DNA of 64,000 nucleotides, taken from assembly GCF_002504165.1 (NCBI RefSeq), contig NZ_CP021404.1, positions 2,914,001 to 2,978,000 of the forward strand, in the 5' to 3' direction. A program made the position numbers and the translations under genes. The notes under the pieces are model-generated. The model made no database searches and was not told where the DNA came from. It saw only the letters and a program-made list of their open reading frames with translations. Within the stretch, counting starts at the first letter, position 1; the number at the start of each line of letters is the position of its first letter. This DNA is from Pacificitalea manganoxidans. Lineage in GTDB: Bacteria; Pseudomonadota; Alphaproteobacteria; Rhodobacterales; Rhodobacteraceae. Below are positions 33,881-43,900 of this stretch, in pieces.

Positions 33881-35719
33881 ATGGACGATCAGAACAAGAA
33901 TCTCATCCTCGCGACTGCGCTCAGCTTCCTCGTGATCCTGGGCTGGACGGTGTTCTTTGCACCGCCGCCGGCTCCCGAGGACCCGAACGCGCCGGCGCAG
34001 GTCGAGCAGACCGCCCCCGACGGTGGCGTCGCAGCCGTGCCCGGTGCCGCTGATGGCACCACTGCCGCGACCCCCGGTGCCGCCCAGACGGTCGGCGGCG
34101 CGCCGACCGGCGAGGTTGACGCGGTGGCCGATGCGCCGCGCGTCTCCATCGACACGCCCGATCTCCAAGGCTCCATCTCGCTGATTGGTGGGCGCATCGA
34201 TGATCTGTCGCTGAAAAGCTACCATGAGACGCTCGACCCCGAGAGCGAGATTGTGCGCCTGCTTGCCCCCGTCGGCAGCCAGAGTCCCTATTACGCGCTG
34301 CATGGCTGGGCGCCCGGTGCCGGTCTTGAGGCCGGCGACGTGCCCGGCACCGATACGGAATGGACCGTGGCCGAAGGCAGCACGCTGACCACCGACACGC
34401 CGATCGTGCTGGAATGGGAAAGCCCAACGGGCTTGGTCTTCCGCCGCAGCATTTCGGTCGATGAAAACTACATGTTCAGCATCGATCAAAGCGTCGAAAA
34501 CCCCACCGATCAGACCCTGCGCGCCGCGCCCTATGGCATCATCGCGCGTCACGGCCTGCCTGATCTGGCGAATTTCTTCATCCTGCACGAGGGCGTCGTC
34601 GGCATGGCCGATGGCAGCCTGACCGAAGAAGAATACGACAGGCTTGCCGAAAGCGACGTGAACCCCACTCTCGGCGCCCCCGGCACCGTGCTGGAGGACG
34701 TGCAGGAAGGCTGGATCGGCTTTACCGACAAATACTGGATGACGACGCTGATCCCCACCGCAGGCGAGGTGACCAAGCAGGTCACGCTCTACCAGCCGGG
34801 TCCGAACATCTACCAGACGCAGCTGATCTATCCGACCGCCGAAATCGCACCGGGTCAGACCGTTTCGAACACCTCGCTACTGTTTGCGGGGGCCAAGGAA
34901 TGGGAAACCATCAAGGCCTATGAGGAAGCTGGCATTCCGGGGTTCCTCGACAGCATCGACTGGGGGATGTTCTTCTTCCTAACCAAGCCGATCTTTGCCG
35001 TGCTGCATTGGCTCAACGGTGTGCTGGGCAACATGGGCTGGTCGATCATCGCCCTGACCTTCTGCATCAAGGCGCTGTTGTTCCCGCTAGCCTACAAATC
35101 CTACGTCTCGATGGCCAAGATGAAAGAGCTTCAGCCCGAGATGGAGAAGCTCAAGGAACGCGCGGGCGACGACCGGCAGAAGCTTCAACAGGAAATGATG
35201 AAGCTTTACCGCGACAAGAAGGTGAACCCCGCTGCGGGCTGTCTGCCGATCCTGCTGCAGATCCCGATCTTCTTCTCGCTGTATAAGGTGATCTTCGTCA
35301 CGATCGAATTGCGGCACGCGCCGTGGATCGGCTGGCTGCGCGATCTGTCCGCGCCCGATCCCACCTCGATCCTGAACCTGTTCGGCCTGCTGCCCTACGC
35401 ACCTCCGGGGCCTGACAGCTTCCTTGCGATCCTGTCGCTGGGCGTGCTGCCGATCCTGCTGGGCATCTCGATGTTCCTCCAGCAGAAGCTGAACCCCGCC
35501 CCGGCGGACAAGACGCAGGCCATGATCTTTGCGTGGATGCCTTGGGTGTTCATGTTCATGCTGGGCCGGTTCGCCAGCGGGCTGGTGCTTTACTGGATCA
35601 CGAACAACACCATTACGTTCATCCAGCAATATACCATCATGCGGAGCCAAGGGTATAAGCCGGACGTGTTCGGCAACATCACCCGGACCTTCCGTCGCAA
35701 AAAGACCGAAGCAGAGTGA
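33881..35719 (+). CDS. yidC: Membrane protein insertase YidC
   Basis: Inserts and folds inner-membrane proteins, alone or with SecYEG. The 612 residues match the gram-negative form: an N-terminal helix (about 8-26), an alanine/proline-rich spacer, a large periplasmic domain (about 80-360), then the conserved five-helix core. Hallmarks are GNMGWSIIALTFCIKALLFPL, the amphipathic KMKELQPEMEKLKER stretch, NPAAGCLPILLQIPIFFSLYKV and a C-terminal basic tail. It follows ttcA after a 244-base gap with no evident gene and precedes engB by 10 bases. Confidence 0.97.
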   Translation: MDDQNKNLILATALSFLVILGWTVFFAPPPAPEDPNAPAQVEQTAPDGGVAAVPGAADGTTAATPGAAQTVGGAPTGEVDAVADAPRVSIDTPDLQGSISLIGGRIDDLSLKSYHETLDPESEIVRLLAPVGSQSPYYALHGWAPGAGLEAGDVPGTDTEWTVAEGSTLTTDTPIVLEWESPTGLVFRRSISVDENYMFSIDQSVENPTDQTLRAAPYGIIARHGLPDLANFFILHEGVVGMADGSLTEEEYDRLAESDVNPTLGAPGTVLEDVQEGWIGFTDKYWMTTLIPTAGEVTKQVTLYQPGPNIYQTQLIYPTAEIAPGQTVSNTSLLFAGAKEWETIKAYEEAGIPGFLDSIDWGMFFFLTKPIFAVLHWLNGVLGNMGWSIIALTFCIKALLFPLAYKSYVSMAKMKELQPEMEKLKERAGDDRQKLQQEMMKLYRDKKVNPAAGCLPILLQIPIFFSLYKVIFVTIELRHAPWIGWLRDLSAPDPTSILNLFGLLPYAPPGPDSFLAILSLGVLPILLGISMFLQQKLNPAPADKTQAMIFAWMPWVFMFMLGRFASGLVLYWITNNTITFIQQYTIMRSQGYKPDVFGNITRTFRRKKTEAE

Positions 35720-35729
35720 GGGCGGCGCA

Positions 35730-36386
35730 GTGAGCGGCACTCTCCCCTTCCCGCCCGCACCGGAGCCTGAACCGCAGGCGCTGGAACGCGGGCGGCTGCT
35801 GTTCGCGGGACAGACCGAATTCGTCAAAGGCGTCGTGGGCATGGACGGCCTGCCGCCTGCCGACCGGATCGAGATCTGTTTTGCCGGGCGCTCCAATGTG
35901 GGCAAAAGCAGCCTGATCAACGCGCTGACCGGCACCCGCGGCATCGCGCGCGCCTCGAACACACCGGGGCGCACGCAGGAAATCAACTATTTCACCCAAG
36001 GGCCCGAACTCTACCTCGTCGACCTGCCCGGCTATGGCTTTGCCAAGGCGCCGGTCGCGGTCGTGGCGAAATGGCAGGGCCTGCTGAAAAGTTACCTGTC
36101 AGGGCGTCAAACCCTGCGCCGCGCCTTTGTGCTGATCGACAGCCGCCACGGGATCAAATCCGTCGATGACGAGATCCTGAGCCTGCTCGACAAATCCGCC
36201 GTGCCGTTTCAGGTGGTCATGACCAAGGCCGACAAGGTCAAGGAAAAGGACCGCGCCGTGATCCTCGATCAGGTCCGCGCCAAGCTGCAACGCCACCCGG
36301 CAGCCTATCCCGAAATGGTCGTGACCTCGTCCGAGAAAGGCGACGGCATCGCCACGCTCCGCGCCATCATCGCCGGTCTGGACTGA
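35730..36386 (+). CDS. engB: Ribosome biogenesis GTPase EngB/YsxC
   Basis: Essential GTPase for 50S subunit assembly. The GTG at 35730 is used as start because the MSGTLPFPPAPEPEP reading frame begins there, 10 bases after yidC; upstream codons overlap yidC in another frame. The 218 residues show G1 GRSNVGKSS (53-61), G3 DLPGYGFAK and G4 TKADK, with the switch TPGRTQEINYF between. The proline-rich first 20 residues are outside the G domain. This gene order with yidC is common in Rhodobacterales. Confidence 0.95.
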   Translation: MSGTLPFPPAPEPEPQALERGRLLFAGQTEFVKGVVGMDGLPPADRIEICFAGRSNVGKSSLINALTGTRGIARASNTPGRTQEINYFTQGPELYLVDLPGYGFAKAPVAVVAKWQGLLKSYLSGRQTLRRAFVLIDSRHGIKSVDDEILSLLDKSAVPFQVVMTKADKVKEKDRAVILDQVRAKLQRHPAAYPEMVVTSSEKGDGIATLRAIIAGLD

Positions 36387-36431
36387 CGGCAGCAGGCGTG
36401 GACGGGGCTGCCCGAGGCTGTGTCGGCCCCC

Positions 36432-37175
36432 TTACACATGCTGGCCCGCGTTCACCTCGATCTCCGTGCCGGTGACGTAGCTCGATGCATCTGAGCACAG
36501 GAAATGGATCACGTCCGCGATCTCTCCGGGCTGCCCGAGGCGGCGCAGGGGCAGACCGTCGACGATCTTCTCCGTGCCGGGGCTCAGGATGGAGGTCTGC
36601 ACCTCCCCCGGCGCAATCGCGTTCACCCGCACACCCAGCGGACCGTAGTCATGCGCCATCTCCCGCGTCAACGCGGCGAGCGCGGCCTTCGACGTGGCAT
36701 AGGCTGCACCTGCGAAAGGATGGACGCGGCTACCCGCGATGGAGGTCACATTGACGATCGCGCCCTTGGCCGCCGCGAGTTCCTCCTTCAGCCCCCGCGC
36801 CAACACCACGGAGGCAAAGAAATTCACATGGAACACCTGTCCCCATGTCCGCAGATCGGTGTCGATGGTATTGAGCCGTCCGCCGTCTTCGGCCTTGGGC
36901 GATATGCCCGCATTGTTGACCAGCGCATCTAGCCGTCCGTCCAGCATGTCCCGCACACGTCCGATGGCCGCAATGGTGTCGTTTGGGTCCGACAGGTCGA
37001 TCTGAACATGGTTCTCCTCCCCGCCCGGCCACGGGCAGCGCGCGTCAAAGGCATGGCGCGAGCAGGTGAGCACCCGCCAGCCTTCGGCAGAGAATTTCTT
37101 GACCGTCGCGTGACCGATGCCGCGGCTTGCGCCGGTCAGCAGCATGGTTTTCTGGCGTGTCTCGTCGGTGCTCAT
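36432..37175 (-). CDS. Short-chain dehydrogenase/reductase
   Basis: A 247-residue NAD(P)-dependent SDR. It has the cofactor loop [19 protein letters not shown], the active-site serine in NVTSIAGS, and Y..(K) in [10 protein letters not shown], followed by [12 protein letters not shown]. It lies alone on the opposite strand inside the engB-argB run, convergent with engB and divergent from argB, so it interrupts an otherwise co-directional set. The substrate cannot be predicted. ATG 37175 is the start because a longer frame adds no SDR sequence. Confidence 0.9.
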   Translation of the reverse strand: MSTDETRQKTMLLTGASRGIGHATVKKFSAEGWRVLTCSRHAFDARCPWPGGEENHVQIDLSDPNDTIAAIGRVRDMLDGRLDALVNNAGISPKAEDGGRLNTIDTDLRTWGQVFHVNFFASVVLARGLKEELAAAKGAIVNVTSIAGSRVHPFAGAAYATSKAALAALTREMAHDYGPLGVRVNAIAPGEVQTSILSPGTEKIVDGLPLRRLGQPGEIADVIHFLCSDASSYVTGTEIEVNAGQHV

Positions 37176-37306
37176 GGCACGGGCTCCCTCGGAACATATC
37201 GGGTGAAAGGGTGTGGCTGACGCGGGACGCGCGGGCTTCGCTCCAGCAATCCGGTCTTGGCAGCGACTTGGCAAGCCCTTATGGGGTCACCGAAGAGGAA
37301 CAGCCG

Positions 37307-38179
37307 ATGAAGACGCAAAACGCCATGCAAAGCGACTGGATCGCCACCGCCCGCACCCTGTCCCAGGCCCTGCCCTACCTTCAGCGCTACACTGGCGCGA
37401 CGGTGGTCATCAAGTTCGGTGGCCACGCGATGGGTGACGATTCCGAGATGGAAAGCTTCGCCCGCGACATCGTGCTGATGCAGCAGGTCGGCGTGAACCC
37501 GGTGATCGTCCATGGCGGCGGCCCGATGATCAATCAGATGCTGGACCGTCTCGGCATCGAATCGACCTTCGTCAACGGTAAGCGCGTCACCGACGAAGCG
37601 ACTGTCGAAGTGGTCGAAATGGTGCTGTCTGGCCGCGTCAACAAGCGCATCGTGCAGGCGATCAACGATCAGGGGGGCCGCGCCATCGGCCTGTCCGGCA
37701 AAGACGCCAACATGATCGTCTGCGACCCGGCGAAGCCCGAACTTGGCTTTGTCGGCGACCCGGTCGAGGTGACACCGGACGTGATCCGCCAATTGCACGG
37801 CAATGGCATGATCCCCGTCGTCGCCCCTATCGGCACCGGCCGCAATGGCGAGACATATAACATCAATGGCGACACGGCTGCCGGGGCCATCGCCGCGGCA
37901 CTGAAGGCCGACCGCCTGTTGCTGTTGACCGATGTCGCCGGTGTGAAGGATGCCAGCGGCGATGTCGTCACCCAGCTGACGCCGGAGCAGGTCAGCGAAC
38001 TGACTGCAAGCGGCGTCATTGCAGGTGGCATGATCCCGAAAACCGAAACCGCGTTGGCCGCGATCCGGGGGGGCGTCCGCGCCGTCGTCATCCTCGACGG
38101 GCGCGCACCCAATGCCTGCCTGCTGGAGCTCTTTACCGAGCACGGCGCAGGCTCGCTCATCCGGCGGCAGGATCTGTAA
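37307..38179 (+). CDS. argB: Acetylglutamate kinase
   Basis: Phosphorylates N-acetylglutamate in arginine synthesis. From ATG 37307 the 290 residues show [51 protein letters not shown] and [15 protein letters not shown], the full amino-acid kinase fold. The N-terminal ~20-residue extension is usual in arginine-sensitive forms, so feedback inhibition is possible. The gene is preceded by GAAGAGGAA. A SixA-like gene starts 4 bases after its stop. Confidence 0.96.
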   Translation: MKTQNAMQSDWIATARTLSQALPYLQRYTGATVVIKFGGHAMGDDSEMESFARDIVLMQQVGVNPVIVHGGGPMINQMLDRLGIESTFVNGKRVTDEATVEVVEMVLSGRVNKRIVQAINDQGGRAIGLSGKDANMIVCDPAKPELGFVGDPVEVTPDVIRQLHGNGMIPVVAPIGTGRNGETYNINGDTAAGAIAAALKADRLLLLTDVAGVKDASGDVVTQLTPEQVSELTASGVIAGGMIPKTETALAAIRGGVRAVVILDGRAPNACLLELFTEHGAGSLIRRQDL

Positions 38180-38183
38180 TCCC

Positions 38184-38684
38184 ATGACCTGCCGTCTGAT
38201 CCTTACCCGCCACGCCAAATCCGATTGGGGCGAAGAGGATCTGACCGATCATGATCGGCAACTCAATGACCGTGGTCGCCGGGACGCGCCGCGCGTGGCG
38301 GCGTGGCTCACCGCGCAGGGGTATATGCCTGACGTGACGCTGTGCTCCACCGCAACGCGGGCGCAGCAGACCCGTGCGGCGATGACCGATCTGCCCGGTG
38401 CGGTGGATCTGCGCCGCGCGCTTTACCTCGCCTCTGCCGGACGGATGCTGACCGAGTTGCGGCAAGCCCCGGACGGGGTGGTGATGATGGTGGGCCATAA
38501 CCCCGGTATCGCCGATTTCGCGGAACTGCTGCTGGCACGCGCGCCGGATCACCCCCGGTTTCACAGCTACCCCACCTGCTCCACGCTCGTTGCTGAATTT
38601 CCCGTGGATCACTGGTCCGCGCTGCGCCCCGGGACGGGAACTGTACTGGGCTTCGTCACTCCGGCCGATCTACGCGACGCCTGA
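38184..38684 (+). CDS. SixA-like histidine phosphatase
   Basis: A 166-residue member of the histidine phosphatase superfamily. The RHG motif is written LTRHAKSDWGEE near the start, with a second arginine in STATRAQQT and the second histidine in VGHNPGIADF. These residues match SixA, which removes phosphate from histidine phosphotransfer proteins. The target here is unknown. It starts 4 bases after argB and is probably co-transcribed. Confidence 0.88.
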   Translation: MTCRLILTRHAKSDWGEEDLTDHDRQLNDRGRRDAPRVAAWLTAQGYMPDVTLCSTATRAQQTRAAMTDLPGAVDLRRALYLASAGRMLTELRQAPDGVVMMVGHNPGIADFAELLLARAPDHPRFHSYPTCSTLVAEFPVDHWSALRPGTGTVLGFVTPADLRDA

Positions 38685-38705
38685 GAGCCATAGCCCAAAG
38701 CTGAG

Positions 38706-39191
38706 CTAACAGCGGCCCCGCGTCTTGCGCCGGGTCTCAGGACCGCGCATCGCCTCTTCCAGATCGTCCTCTACCATCGTTTCGCTGTCATCCGCACCGC
38801 TGGTATCGTGCCCCGCCCCCCTTACGGTGAGGCGCTGCGCCACGCGGGAATGAAACGACGCGGCCAAGCCGCCTGGCAGCACGGTAAAATAGATCCGTTC
38901 GCCATAGACCGTCACCGGCCCCTCCACGCTCATCCCCTGTCGCAGGGCGCGCGCGGCGAACGCGTCGGCATCGTCGACCACGAATTGCAGCACCACGCCT
39001 TCGGTCATGCCGGGCTGGGAGGGCCAGAATTCGGCCCAGCTGTCATCGCTCGCGGAAAAAATCGCGCCGGCGAAGGGCCCCACGCCGGCGTCGATCAGGT
39101 TGCTGAGGCCGAGCCCGGTCAGCGCATCCGCCACCGACTCGGCCTGCTCTGGGTCCGCGACCAGGCAGAATCTCACTCCGAGAAGCTGCAT
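38706..39191 (-). CDS. VOC (glyoxalase/bleomycin-resistance-like) family protein
   Basis: A 161-residue protein whose first ~115 residues resemble one vicinal-oxygen-chelate module in two halves (QLLGVRFCLVADPEQAES; VVLQFVVDDADAFAARAL). The metal residues typical of active VOC enzymes are not clear, so it may be a binding protein. The C-terminal ~45 residues are acidic then basic (ETRRKTRGRC) and of unknown role. Its stop is 12 bases past the end of the amino-acid ABC operon in the same direction, suggesting it may be read separately. Confidence 0.7.
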   Translation of the reverse strand: MQLLGVRFCLVADPEQAESVADALTGLGLSNLIDAGVGPFAGAIFSASDDSWAEFWPSQPGMTEGVVLQFVVDDADAFAARALRQGMSVEGPVTVYGERIYFTVLPGGLAASFHSRVAQRLTVRGAGHDTSGADDSETMVEDDLEEAMRGPETRRKTRGRC

Positions 39192-39203
39192 GACCGCCCC
39201 ATA

Positions 39204-40004
39204 TCAGTGCCCCAGGATCTGGCTCAGGAACAGCTTGGTCCGTTCGCTCTTGGGGTTATTGAAGAACTCTTCCGGCTCGTTTTGTTCAACGATCTGGCCC
39301 TGATCCATGAAAATCACGCGGTTCGCCACCTGACGGGCAAAGCCCATTTCGTGGGTTACGCAGAGCATGGTCATGCCCTCCTCCGCGAGTTCGATCATAG
39401 TGTCGAGCACCTCTTTGATCATCTCGGGATCGAGGGCGGAGGTCGGCTCATCAAACAACATGATGCGGGGCCGCATGCACAGCGACCGCGCAATGGCGAC
39501 CCGCTGTTGCTGACCACCCGACAACTGGCCGGGATACTTATTGGCCTGATCGGGGATCTTTACCTTTTCGAGGAAATGCATTGCCGTTTCCACGGCTTCC
39601 TTCTTGGGAACCTTACGGACCCAGATCGGCGCCAGCGTGCAGTTCTCAAGGATTGTCAGATGCGGGAACAGGTTGAAGTGCTGAAAGCACATCCCGACCT
39701 CGGAGCGGATCTTGTCGATGTTTTTCAGGTCCGAGGTCAGTTCGGTCCCGTCGACGACGATCTGGCCCGCCTGATGTTCCTCCAGACGGTTGATGCAGCG
39801 GATCAGGGTCGACTTGCCGGAGCCCGAAGGCCCGGCAATGACGATCCGTTCGCCGCGATAAACGGTCAGGTCGATATCGCGCAGCACATGGAAGGTGCCA
39901 TACCACTTGTTCATGTTGCGGATATCGATCGCGACCTCGTCGCTGACCTGCATTTTGCTGCGGTCGATCTCACGGGTTTCGATGGCAAGGTCTGTCATGG
40001 ACAT
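39204..40004 (-). CDS. Polar amino-acid ABC transporter ATPase (BztD/AapP type)
   Basis: Drives uptake of L-amino acids. The 266 residues include Walker [10 protein letters not shown], the signature [12 protein letters not shown], Walker [14 protein letters not shown] and the switch histidine in LCVTHEMGF. The motifs and length fit BztD (glutamate, glutamine, aspartate, asparagine) and AapP (general amino acids). It is the last gene of a four-gene importer: binding protein, two permeases, ATPase. It starts 13 bases after the second permease. Confidence 0.94.
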   Translation of the reverse strand: MSMTDLAIETREIDRSKMQVSDEVAIDIRNMNKWYGTFHVLRDIDLTVYRGERIVIAGPSGSGKSTLIRCINRLEEHQAGQIVVDGTELTSDLKNIDKIRSEVGMCFQHFNLFPHLTILENCTLAPIWVRKVPKKEAVETAMHFLEKVKIPDQANKYPGQLSGGQQQRVAIARSLCMRPRIMLFDEPTSALDPEMIKEVLDTMIELAEEGMTMLCVTHEMGFARQVANRVIFMDQGQIVEQNEPEEFFNNPKSERTKLFLSQILGH

Positions 40005-40017
40005 TTATCGGGCCTCC

Positions 40018-41322
40018 TTAGTGATGGCCGGTCTGAAGCTTACGCTCCAGGAACATGGAATAGCGGGACATGGAGAAGCAGAAGACGAAGAACATCAGGG
40101 CGATGAAGCCGTAGATTTCCCATACAATGCCGTTCCAGGCTGCGTCCGCGCGAATGGCAGTGGACAGACCCAGCGGGTCGAGAAGTCCGATGATTGAGAC
40201 CAGCGTGGTGTCCTTGAACACCCCGATGAAGGTCGAGACGATGCCGGGGATCGAGATCTTGAGCGCCTGCGGCATGATGATCAGCCGCTGTGCCTTCCAA
40301 TAATCGAGCCCAAGCGCATCTGCCGCCTCATACTGTCCCTTGGGCAGCGCCGCGAGACCGCCGCGCACCACTTCGGCCATGTAGGCCGCCGCAAACAGCG
40401 TCACCATGATCATCACCCGCAGGATGATGTCGAATGTGGTGCCGGGCGGCAGGAAGATATTCAGCAGCGTGGAGGCCACGAACAGCAGGGTGATCAGCGG
40501 AACGCCACGGATGAACTCGATGAAACCGACGCAAAGTGATTTCACGATGAACAGGTCCGATTGCCGCCCCAGCGCCAGCACGATGCCCAAAGGCAGCGAG
40601 ACGCCAATAGCGGTAACCCCGATGGTGATCGACAGCATGAAGCCACCGAATTCCCGGCTGGTCACGGAGCGCAGACCGATCGGGATCAACTGTCCCAGAT
40701 CCTGCCCGACAGGAATTGCCAGCACGCTCCACCACAGCAGCGCCGCGACGACGCCAAGGATCATCCCGATCAGCGGGCCGGTCAGCTTGGACGCGAAGCG
40801 GATCACGAGGAAACCAAGCACGAAGCCGAAGGCAACCGACAGAGGTGTCCAGATCGTGCCGCCCCACAGGAGCCATACGCCAAGGAACGGGAACGCGGCG
40901 GAGAACCACAGTAGCTTCTTGGGCATGCCGGTGAACAGCACCGGGGCCAGCGCCACCAGCAGCAGCACGAAGGTCAGGATCGGACGCCAGTAAAGTTCCG
41001 GCGGATAGAACCCGAACATCAACTGTAGCCAGCGTTCGCGAATCACACCCCAGCAGGCACCACCATGAGCGCCCCCGACGATCTCGCGGCATTCCGTCAA
41101 CGAGGTCGCGTTCCATGTGGGCGAGAATATCCACGGCAGGATCAAGGACAGAATCCACGCCACGAACACGATGGATATCACCGAGACGATTGTGTTGAAC
41201 GGCCCCGAGAACAGGTTGGTCCGGGCCCAGCCGATCGGTCCGACAAGCGTAACCGGAGGGGCTTTTTGTTCCAGCATGGTGTCGCGGACAAAGGCGACGG
41301 TTTCGGCATGTGTATCGCTCAT
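40018..41322 (-). CDS. Amino-acid ABC transporter permease (BztC/AapM type)
   Basis: A 434-residue membrane subunit with about eight or nine helices. The long N-terminal half with several helices and one large loop, followed by the short permease core (GGLAALPKGQYEAADALG, the ATPase-contact loop), is typical of BztC/AapM and longer than standard His/Glu-type permeases. It pairs with the next gene as a heterodimer. Its start is 1 base after the stop of the first permease, so translation is coupled. Confidence 0.93.
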   Translation of the reverse strand: MSDTHAETVAFVRDTMLEQKAPPVTLVGPIGWARTNLFSGPFNTIVSVISIVFVAWILSLILPWIFSPTWNATSLTECREIVGGAHGGACWGVIRERWLQLMFGFYPPELYWRPILTFVLLLVALAPVLFTGMPKKLLWFSAAFPFLGVWLLWGGTIWTPLSVAFGFVLGFLVIRFASKLTGPLIGMILGVVAALLWWSVLAIPVGQDLGQLIPIGLRSVTSREFGGFMLSITIGVTAIGVSLPLGIVLALGRQSDLFIVKSLCVGFIEFIRGVPLITLLFVASTLLNIFLPPGTTFDIILRVMIMVTLFAAAYMAEVVRGGLAALPKGQYEAADALGLDYWKAQRLIIMPQALKISIPGIVSTFIGVFKDTTLVSIIGLLDPLGLSTAIRADAAWNGIVWEIYGFIALMFFVFCFSMSRYSMFLERKLQTGHH

Positions 41323-41323
41323 G

Positions 41324-42580
41324 TCACCTCTCCTTCAGCTTCACGGATTCGTTGTACCAGTTCATCACCACCGAGATGACGAGCGAGATCGTCAGATAGA
41401 CGAGCATCCCCATCAGCACGGTCTCCAGTTCCCGTCCGGTCTGGTTGAGGGTGATCCCCATCAGCGTGCCGGTCAGGTCCATGTAGCCCACGGCAATCGC
41501 GAGCGAGGAGTTCTTGGTCAGGTTCAGATACTGCGAAATCAGCGGCGGGATGATGACGCGGAGCGCCTGCGGCAAGATGACGAGACTCATGATTCGGCGC
41601 GGCTTGATGCCAAGCGCGGCGGCAGCTTCGGTCTGGCCTTTGGAGATGGCAAGGATACCGGCGCGCACGATCTCTGCGATGAATGCGGCGGTGTAGAGCG
41701 ACAGCGCCAGCCACAGGGCAATGAGCGAGTTCCGCAGATGGATGCCCCCGCCGAAGTTGAAGCCCTTCAGCTCAGGCATACCAAGGTAGAACCCCAGCAC
41801 GACCAGCAAAACGACCATCGGCACCACGAAGATGGCAAGCCGCTGCGGCCATGTGCGCGGGCGCACGCCGGTTTTCTCCTGCACCGCATCGGCACGGCGC
41901 GACACCCGGCGGGCCGCGATGATGCTGATGAACAGGACGACGAGGATCGCGATCAGATCGAGGCTGATCTCAAATGCTCCGCCGATGGAAATATCGCCCA
42001 GCCCCCGTGAAAACAGCGGCTCGGGGATGTAGAACCCGCGATTGGTGAACGCAACGCTGTCAAACAGCTTCATGGTCGAGGTGGCATCATCGCCGCGGAA
42101 CGCGGACGGCGCCGGCAAGGTCTCGATCAGGATCGCCATCGTAAACACGATCCACAGCAGCACGGGCACGTTGCGGAACATTTCCACATAGATTGCCATG
42201 ATGCGCGCGACGAGCCAGTTCGGCGACAGGCGCAGCACCCCCACGACAACCCCGACGACAGTGGCGGTCACACAGCCCAGCACGGCGACAAGCAGCGTAT
42301 TGAGCAGACCCACGACCGCGGCGCGCCAATGGCTCGACTGGCTATTATATTCGATCAGGCGCTGGTTGATGTCATAGCCGGCGGGATCGCTCAGGAATCC
42401 GAAGTCAATCGGCTTGCCCAGCGTCGCAAGGTTATAGAGCGTGTTGTTGATCAGCCATCCGACGAGCAGCAGAAACCCGATCAGCGCGATGATCTGAATC
42501 GTCATCGAGCGGTAGCGGGTGTCGTATATCAGCATACTCAGACGAAAGGACTCCTGAGGCGTGTCAGGCACAGTCGTCAT
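41324..42580 (-). CDS. Amino-acid ABC transporter permease (BztB/AapQ type)
   Basis: A 418-residue permease with about eight helices and the ATPase-contact loop RAGILAISKGQTEAAAALGI near 310-330. It starts 141 bases after the binding-protein gene, and that gap carries a strong hairpin (42683-42710) that would lower permease output relative to binding protein. The large first periplasmic loop and length match BztB/AapQ. Amino-acid choice cannot be read from the permease alone. Confidence 0.93.
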   Translation of the reverse strand: MTTVPDTPQESFRLSMLIYDTRYRSMTIQIIALIGFLLLVGWLINNTLYNLATLGKPIDFGFLSDPAGYDINQRLIEYNSQSSHWRAAVVGLLNTLLVAVLGCVTATVVGVVVGVLRLSPNWLVARIMAIYVEMFRNVPVLLWIVFTMAILIETLPAPSAFRGDDATSTMKLFDSVAFTNRGFYIPEPLFSRGLGDISIGGAFEISLDLIAILVVLFISIIAARRVSRRADAVQEKTGVRPRTWPQRLAIFVVPMVVLLVVLGFYLGMPELKGFNFGGGIHLRNSLIALWLALSLYTAAFIAEIVRAGILAISKGQTEAAAALGIKPRRIMSLVILPQALRVIIPPLISQYLNLTKNSSLAIAVGYMDLTGTLMGITLNQTGRELETVLMGMLVYLTISLVISVVMNWYNESVKLKER

Positions 42581-42682
42581 GGGTAGGTTCCCTGGGGTTC
42601 CCCGAGCTTCCCTTGCGGTGGTTGATCCACCCTATCGGCCCGGTTTGTTGTTTCTGGTTCTTATGTCGTGCGGTCGAAGTGA

Positions 42683-42710
42683 AAAGGGCGCGACCGTGGC
42701 CGCGCCCTTT
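42683..42710 (-). terminator. Intercistronic attenuator between binding-protein and permease genes
   Basis: AAAGGGCGCG and CGCGCCCTTT form a perfect 10-bp stem with an 8-base loop; on the minus strand CCCTTTTC follows. It is 11 bases past the binding-protein stop, the usual place for partial terminators that raise binding protein above permease. Confidence 0.7.
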
Positions 42711-42721
42711 CCCATCAGATC

Positions 42722-43738
42722 TTAACGGAACGGCGGGGAGTAGAGCAGGCCACCGTCGGTCCACTGAGCGTTCAGGCCACGGGCCAGACCGATCGGGGTG
42801 GATTCGCCGATGTTCTTCTCGAACAGCTCACCGTAGTTGCCGACGGCAACGATGGCGTTCTTGGCCCAGTCGGCGTCGAGGCCGATCATCTCGCCAAGGT
42901 TGCCTTCGGTGCCGAGCAGGCGGTTCACTTCCGGGTTCTCGGTGCCGGCGGACAGGTCCTCGACATTGGCGGAGGTGATGCCCAGCTCTTCGGCTGCGAT
43001 CAGCGCATTGAGGGTCCAGCGCACGATGTCGCCCCACTCGTTGTCGCCGTGGCGCACGAGCGGACCGAGCGGCTCCTTGGAGATGATCTCGGGCAGGATC
43101 ACGTGATCGCCCGGGGTCTCGAAGGTGGCGCGGGTCGCGGCAAGGCCGGATGCGTCGGTGGTGTAGACGTCACAGGCACCAGCCAGATACTGCTGCTGCG
43201 CTTCGGCGTTGGTCTCGATCGGAACCGGCTCGTAATCCATCGAGTTCTTGCGGAAATAGTCCGCGAGGTTGAGCTCGGTGGTGGTGCCGGTCTGGATGCA
43301 GACGGTCGCGCCGTCCAGTTCCTTGGCGGAGGTCACACCCAGCGCCTTCGGCACGAGGAAGCCCTGACCGTCGTAGTAGTTCACGCCAGTGAATTCGAAC
43401 TTCAGGTCGTTATCGCGCGAGAAGGTCCAGGTGGTGTTCCGGGCCAGCATGTCGATCTCGCCGGAGGCGAGCGCGGTGAAACGGGTCTTGCCGGTGGTGG
43501 GGACGAATTCGATTGCGGTCGGATCGCCCAGAACGGCGGCGGCGACAGCGCGGCACAGGCCGACGTCGAAACCTTCCCATTCGCCATTGGCGTCCGGCGC
43601 GGCAAAGCCGACCAGACCGGTGGTGACGCCGCAGTTCAGGGTGCCGCGCGCCTTCACATCATCAAGTGTGGCAGCAGCTGCCGCGCCAGCGGCAAGGCCG
43701 CTTACGGTCAGCGCACCGAAGAATACGGATTTTTTCAT
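42722..43738 (-). CDS. Amino-acid ABC transporter substrate-binding protein (BztA/AapJ type)
   Basis: Periplasmic binding protein of 338 residues with a signal peptide ending AGAAAA (about residue 22). The mature domain begins TLDDVKARGTLNCGV, and shows GFDVGLCRAVAAAVLGD, ARNTTWTFSRDN and ETPGDHVILPEIISKEPLGP, all typical of AapJ/BztA. It is the first gene of the importer and has a 382-base upstream region containing tandem palindromes. Ligands in relatives are glutamate, glutamine, aspartate and asparagine, or general L-amino acids. Confidence 0.94.
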   Translation of the reverse strand: MKKSVFFGALTVSGLAAGAAAAATLDDVKARGTLNCGVTTGLVGFAAPDANGEWEGFDVGLCRAVAAAVLGDPTAIEFVPTTGKTRFTALASGEIDMLARNTTWTFSRDNDLKFEFTGVNYYDGQGFLVPKALGVTSAKELDGATVCIQTGTTTELNLADYFRKNSMDYEPVPIETNAEAQQQYLAGACDVYTTDASGLAATRATFETPGDHVILPEIISKEPLGPLVRHGDNEWGDIVRWTLNALIAAEELGITSANVEDLSAGTENPEVNRLLGTEGNLGEMIGLDADWAKNAIVAVGNYGELFEKNIGESTPIGLARGLNAQWTDGGLLYSPPFR

Positions 43739-43900
43739 ATTTACCTCTTCCTGATATTCCGCTCCGGTCCGGTTTCGGCGGGCGGCTTCTCTGGCCCGTT
43801 TGGCGGGCCGGGGCTATACTGTGTCGAGAGGCACCGCCCCCCTCCAGTGCCATGAGTTTGGGCAAATTCACAAATGGACGTCAAGGGCGCGATAAGAGAA

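Noticed and set aside
43840-43860. Sigma54 promoter (TGGCAC) upstream of the importer
   Set aside because: On the minus strand TGGCAC is followed by a G-run, not by the required GC of the -12 element.
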